Assembly (NCBI GenBank): GCA_009379995.1
Contig: WHSR01000001.1
Span: 85,635 to 149,634, forward strand
Length of the DNA stretch: 64,000 nucleotides
Direction of reading: 5' to 3'
Source: Streptosporangiales bacterium
GTDB lineage: Bacteria; Actinomycetota; Actinomycetes; Streptosporangiales; WHSR01
Shown here: positions 60,940 through 64,000 of the stretch, in pieces
How the letters are laid out: the number at the start of each line of letters is the position of its first letter
Numbering within the stretch: the first letter of the stretch is position 1
Translations under genes and position numbers: made by a program
Notes under the pieces: generated by a model
Told to the model about the DNA's origin: nothing
Databases searched by the model: none
The model's input: the letters and a program-made list of their open reading frames with translations, nothing else

Positions 60940-62280
60940 TCAGCTCCAGGGAAATGGCGAGTTGCTGGTGGGGTGCAGCTCACCTTGCTCGTAACGGGCG
61001 AAGCGGAACGGTGCCAGCAGCTCCTGGGGCTCACCCAGGAGTTCCTTGGCCACGAGCGCGCCCACGCCGATCATCTTGTAGCCGTGGTTGGCGTCGGCGA
61101 TCACGAACGCGTTCTGCCGAAAGGTGTCGAAGACGGGGAAGCTGTCGGGGGTGAAGCAGCCGATGCCGCCCGAGGGCTCCCGGGAGAACAGGTGGCCCGC
61201 GCCCTCGAACCGGCTGTGGCAGTGGGCGAGCCCCGCGGTCCATAGCCGGGCGAACTCCTCGCCGGTGACGTACGACGACTTCTCCGGGCCGTACGGGTCG
61301 ACGGTCACCTTCTCCGCCGGCTGCTCGATCCGGCGCGGCATGCTGCCCCCCCGCACGCCACCGAAGTTCTCGTCCGGCTTGTAGTAGATCCCCCACGGCC
61401 GGTCGGTGACGAGGGCGCCCGCGTCGTCGTAGAGCGGAGCGTCGGTGTCCAGGTGGATGACCGGCGGCGGGTTGCCGGAGGCGTCGGCCAGGAGGCCCGG
61501 ATCGACCTTCAGCGTGCCCTCCTGGACCAGCCAGTAGGTCCACATCGGCTGGTTGGGGTGCGGCTGCCCGTCCGCACCTCGGACGGTGATCGTCTCCGGC
61601 AGGTCCAGCATCTTCCACAGGTCGCGGACCCATGGGCCGGCCGCGACGACCAGCCGTTCGGAGCGGATGACGCCGCGGTCGGTGGTCACCGCGGACACGG
61701 CGCCGTGGGTGCCGCCGTCGAGCTCGAGGCCGGTGACCCGGACGCCGGTGAGGATCCGTACGCCCTCGGCCTCGGCCTTGGCCGCCAGAGCGCGCACCGA
61801 GGCCAGGTTGTTGGCGTAGCCGCCGCGCTTCTCGTGCAGGACGCTGGTGATTCCCCTGGCCTGCCAGTCCGGGAAGAGGTCACGCATGTACGCCCGGCAT
61901 GCCGCCTCGCCCTCCACGAACGTCGACGGGTAGCCGATCTCCCGCTGCTGTTCGTGGATCTGGGCCACACCGGCGTGCATGGCCTCGGGCGATATCTGCA
62001 TGTACCCGACCGGGTGGTAGGAGAGGGCCTGCGCCTCGGACTCCCAGACCGAGACCGAATGGGCCATCAGCCGTCGCATCGCGGGCTGGAAGTAGTTGTT
62101 CCGGATGACGCCGCAGGCGATGCCGGTGGCGCCGGCGCCGGGGCCGGTCTTGTCGAGCACCACGACGTCGCCGCCGTCACCTCGTCGCCTGGTCCGTAGC
62201 TCCCGCGCCAGATGCCACGCCGTAGACAGGCCGTGGATTCCCGCGCCCACGATCACGTAGCGAGCCGCATCCGGGACCAT
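60940..62280 (-). CDS. FAD-dependent amine oxidoreductase (DAO family)
   Basis: 446 residues from ATG 62280 with GGGAGG upstream. It has YVIVGAGIHGLSTAWHLARE for FAD and DVVVLDKTGPGAGATGIACG, and the DAO end FVIADANHGYKMIGVGALVA. It is related to SoxB and dimethylglycine oxidases but lacks the GGxxRHDAV FMN-histidine motif. In this operon it could act on dimethylglycine, linking the betaine methyltransferase to sarcosine oxidase. The gap to the next gene is 5 bp. Confidence 0.87.
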   Translation of the reverse strand: MVPDAARYVIVGAGIHGLSTAWHLARELRTRRRGDGGDVVVLDKTGPGAGATGIACGVIRNNYFQPAMRRLMAHSVSVWESEAQALSYHPVGYMQISPEAMHAGVAQIHEQQREIGYPSTFVEGEAACRAYMRDLFPDWQARGITSVLHEKRGGYANNLASVRALAAKAEAEGVRILTGVRVTGLELDGGTHGAVSAVTTDRGVIRSERLVVAAGPWVRDLWKMLDLPETITVRGADGQPHPNQPMWTYWLVQEGTLKVDPGLLADASGNPPPVIHLDTDAPLYDDAGALVTDRPWGIYYKPDENFGGVRGGSMPRRIEQPAEKVTVDPYGPEKSSYVTGEEFARLWTAGLAHCHSRFEGAGHLFSREPSGGIGCFTPDSFPVFDTFRQNAFVIADANHGYKMIGVGALVAKELLGEPQELLAPFRFARYEQGELHPTSNSPFPWS

Positions 62281-62386
62281 CGAGAGGCGCCTCCCATGTT
62301 GCCCCAAGGGCAATGCTGTTTCCCTTTTCGGGTCACCGTAGCACGGCTCGGCAGATCCGGACAAACCTTCCTTCCCCCGGGTTGGG

Positions 62387-62440
62387 CGTGATCTTGCAGA
62401 AATTCAAATCCGCGCGGACTTGAATTTCTGCAAGATCACG
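62387..62440. repeat. Long palindromic repeat, copy 2
   Basis: Arms 62387-62413 and 62414-62440 form a 27-bp palindrome with one mismatch and no loop. The core CGTGATCTTGCAGAAATTCA is identical to the copy at 16557-16614. It lies at the very end of the MmgE/PrpD gene (stop 62436-62438 is inside it), upstream of the FAD oxidoreductase gene. Confidence 0.85.
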
Positions 62441-63776
62441 AACAGGGAGGAGGTGCGAGGAGATCCTCGAGAAGGGGGCGTGACGAGTCCGACTGGGGCA
62501 GGGCCCGCACCGCGGCGGCGAGCCGAGCGCTGCGCTCTTCGGACAGCGGCGGGACCGACAGTCGTCGGTACTTGGCTTCCAGTTCGGTCGGGCCGAGCGG
62601 CTCGGTCGGGTCGCCCGGCGTGGTCGTCGCGGCTGCGGTCACCCGGCGGCCGTCGCGCAGGCGCAGGTGGACGGCGGCGCAGCGCTCGGCCGGAAAGCGT
62701 CGGTTGTACCCCTCGCCTTCGGTGAGCGTCATCGTCGCGCTCAGGCGTGCCGCGTCGGGGCTCCTCTCGCGCCGCAGGGCCACGTCCGCCGCGGCGACCT
62801 CACCACGGCATAGGGCGGTGGCCACCGCGAACGGGAGGCTGTACTGGGCCTCCTCCGTCGTCGTCGGGTTCCGGGCCCCGAGGCGTACGGCCTCGTGGAA
62901 GGCGACGACCTCGACGTGCTCTATGTGCTCGGCGGTCAGCCGATGGTGTTCGCGAAGGTCGAGAGCGGCGCGTACGGCCGGTTGTGCCCACCGGCAGACC
63001 GGCTGCGGCTTGAAGTACTGCTCCAGGATGCGCCAGCGGTCGCCCAGGTCCGACCACGTGTCGCAGGTCGAGGCGGGAGGCTCCGCCACGGTCGCCGCCG
63101 GTGCTCCGGTGAAGCCCGCCTCGGCGAGCAGCGCAGCGCTGACTCCGGCCATCGCCCCCCAGCCGGAGCCGTCCTTGACCATGGTCGGGTGATCGATGCA
63201 GCGCATCATCGGACTGCGTGGCCCGTGGTACTCGGCGATGCCCAGCGCGTGCTCGGTCTGCGCCTGGTTCAGGGTGAGCCGTCTCGCGCCGACCGCTGCA
63301 CAGGCCAGCGCATTCCACGCGCCGGAGCTGTGGTAGGCGGGCGCGGTGGCATGCAGGGCGATCCCGGCGCGGATGCCGATCTCGTAGCCCAGCACCAGGG
63401 TTGCCAGGAACTCCGGCCCGCCGATCGAGGCCCGGCCGTCGACGAGGGCGAGCACGGCGGGAAGGACGGCCGCTCCGGCGTGTCCCTTGGCCAACGCGTG
63501 TCCGTCGTGAGCGTCGAGGCTGTCGATGGTCATGCCGCTGGCGAGCGCGGCACCTACCGGGCTCACCCGCCGACCATCGAAGAGGATGCGTGCGCCGGCG
63601 GTGCCCGCCGCGAAGTTCCCCGCCGCGTGGTCGCGGATGATCCGTGACAGCTGTGTGTTCGTACCCGCGGCCGCCACGCCTACGAGGTCGAGCAGGCACA
63701 GCTGTGCCTGCTCGACGACCCGCGGAGGCAGGTCGTGGAAGCGCAGCTCGCGGATGAACTCGGCGACCTTGTCCAT
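62436..63776 (-). CDS. MmgE/PrpD-family protein
   Basis: 446 residues from ATG 63776, with no strong ribosome site. It has AQLCLLDLVGVAAAGTNTQL, DSLDAHDGHALAKGHAGAAV, GYEIGIRAGIALHATAPAYH and KPQPVCRWAQPAVRAAL, typical of 2-methylcitrate dehydratase/cis-aconitate decarboxylase relatives. Operon membership with betaine genes suggests a dehydratase or decarboxylase role. The substrate is unknown. The stop lies within palindrome copy 2. Confidence 0.85.
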   Translation of the reverse strand: MDKVAEFIRELRFHDLPPRVVEQAQLCLLDLVGVAAAGTNTQLSRIIRDHAAGNFAAGTAGARILFDGRRVSPVGAALASGMTIDSLDAHDGHALAKGHAGAAVLPAVLALVDGRASIGGPEFLATLVLGYEIGIRAGIALHATAPAYHSSGAWNALACAAVGARRLTLNQAQTEHALGIAEYHGPRSPMMRCIDHPTMVKDGSGWGAMAGVSAALLAEAGFTGAPAATVAEPPASTCDTWSDLGDRWRILEQYFKPQPVCRWAQPAVRAALDLREHHRLTAEHIEHVEVVAFHEAVRLGARNPTTTEEAQYSLPFAVATALCRGEVAAADVALRRERSPDAARLSATMTLTEGEGYNRRFPAERCAAVHLRLRDGRRVTAAATTTPGDPTEPLGPTELEAKYRRLSVPPLSEERSARLAAAVRALPQSDSSRPLLEDLLAPPPCS

Positions 63777-63911
63777 GTAGCGTGAGGGCCCGCCGCGACG
63801 GAAGGGAGCTTCTACCCTGCAGCGACGTTGCCTTATCGGCAATATAGTTTCAACGCCGAGGATCTAGTGTCCTGCGCCTGAAGTTCGACGAGATAATGTA
63901 CGGTCTCTGTC

Positions 63912-64000
63912 ATGCCTGGACGTGGCCGCCCGAAAGAGCCGCTGGTGTTGTCGGGGGAGGAGCGGGAGACGCTGCTGCGCTGGTCGCGCCGGGCGAAGTC
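63912..64000 (+). mobile_element. IS630-family transposase, N-terminal start (runs off the window)
   Basis: ATG 63912 opens a frame reading GRGRPKEPLVLSGEERETLL and then RWSRRAKS to the window edge. This matches the common actinomycete IS630-family start (GRPKxPLxLxxEERxxLxRWxRR). Only ~30 residues are in view, so whether the element is complete is unknown. The gap 63777-63911 should contain its left end. Confidence 0.75.

Overview
The window is very GC-rich, with short intergenic gaps, many GTG starts and many 4-bp ATGA/GTGA start-stop overlaps. It carries DUF397, an XRE/DUF5753 remnant, a DUF574 methyltransferase tail, a SpoIIE-type PP2C phosphatase, STAS anti-sigma antagonists, PucR and MCE proteins. 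This points to a filamentous or sporulating actinomycete (Streptomyces, Streptosporangiales or Thermomonosporaceae type). I cannot assign a genus. I see no rRNA, tRNA, CRISPR array or replication origin.

Layout. 0-12 kb is signalling plus an envelope-glycan neighbourhood: a PAS/GAF/PP2C phosphatase, a clear UDP-sulfoquinovose synthase (SQD1 type), a class I methyltransferase, a GtrA-type flippase, a secreted LVIVD-repeat protein, a frameshifted flavin-oxidase-like gene, a MarR regulator, a GT-C/GT-2 fusion glycosyltransferase, an NAD-dependent epimerase and a STAS protein. 12-25 kb is catabolic: a short hydantoinase A-like protein, DUF917 and PucR, then hyuA-hyuB-small protein-GntR-metallo-lactonase-double carboxymuconolactone decarboxylase-3-hydroxyisobutyrate-type dehydrogenase-cupin. 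Most of these reading frames overlap by 4 bp. 25-30 kb holds an internally deleted multicopper oxidase, a Nudix hydrolase, a secreted penicillin acylase and an FxLD-type PCMT-like methyltransferase.

30-34 kb is an accessory patch. It has a decapitated XRE/DUF5753 gene, DUF397, a bacterial EndoU toxin with a MafI-like immunity gene, a second truncated DUF397 copy in a ~200-bp direct repeat, an AAA ATPase, a truncated phosphotransferase and an orphan second immunity gene. 34.5-41.2 kb holds six tandem secreted beta-propeller (lactonase-like) paralogues on the minus strand, every junction a 4-bp start/stop overlap; one copy has lost about 71 residues in frame. 41-46.8 kb holds XdhC, an ABC-2 transporter pair, an internally deleted catalase, a cation-efflux-like protein, a frameshifted BlaI regulator and a CynX-type MFS transporter.

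47-54.8 kb holds an MpaB-type oxygenase, a MarR-methyltransferase fusion with tandem operators, a solitary MCE protein, a TetR regulator with a DUF4873 protein, and the divergent SDR/AurF-type diiron oxygenase/alpha-beta hydrolase operon, ending with a STAS protein. 54.8-63.8 kb on the minus strand is a glycine-betaine/sarcosine catabolic operon: MmgE/PrpD, an FAD oxidoreductase, a betaine-homocysteine methyltransferase-like protein and heterotetrameric sarcosine oxidase soxBDAG. The window ends in the first bases of an IS630-family transposase.

The most interesting signals are the coupled six-gene propeller array, the EndoU/immunity module with duplicated DUF397 and orphan immunity gene, the MarR-methyltransferase fusion with its own operators, the hydantoinase/lactonase operon, the sulfoquinovose synthase beside a GtrA protein, a long palindrome occurring twice, and several redox genes that keep both ends but have lost their middles.
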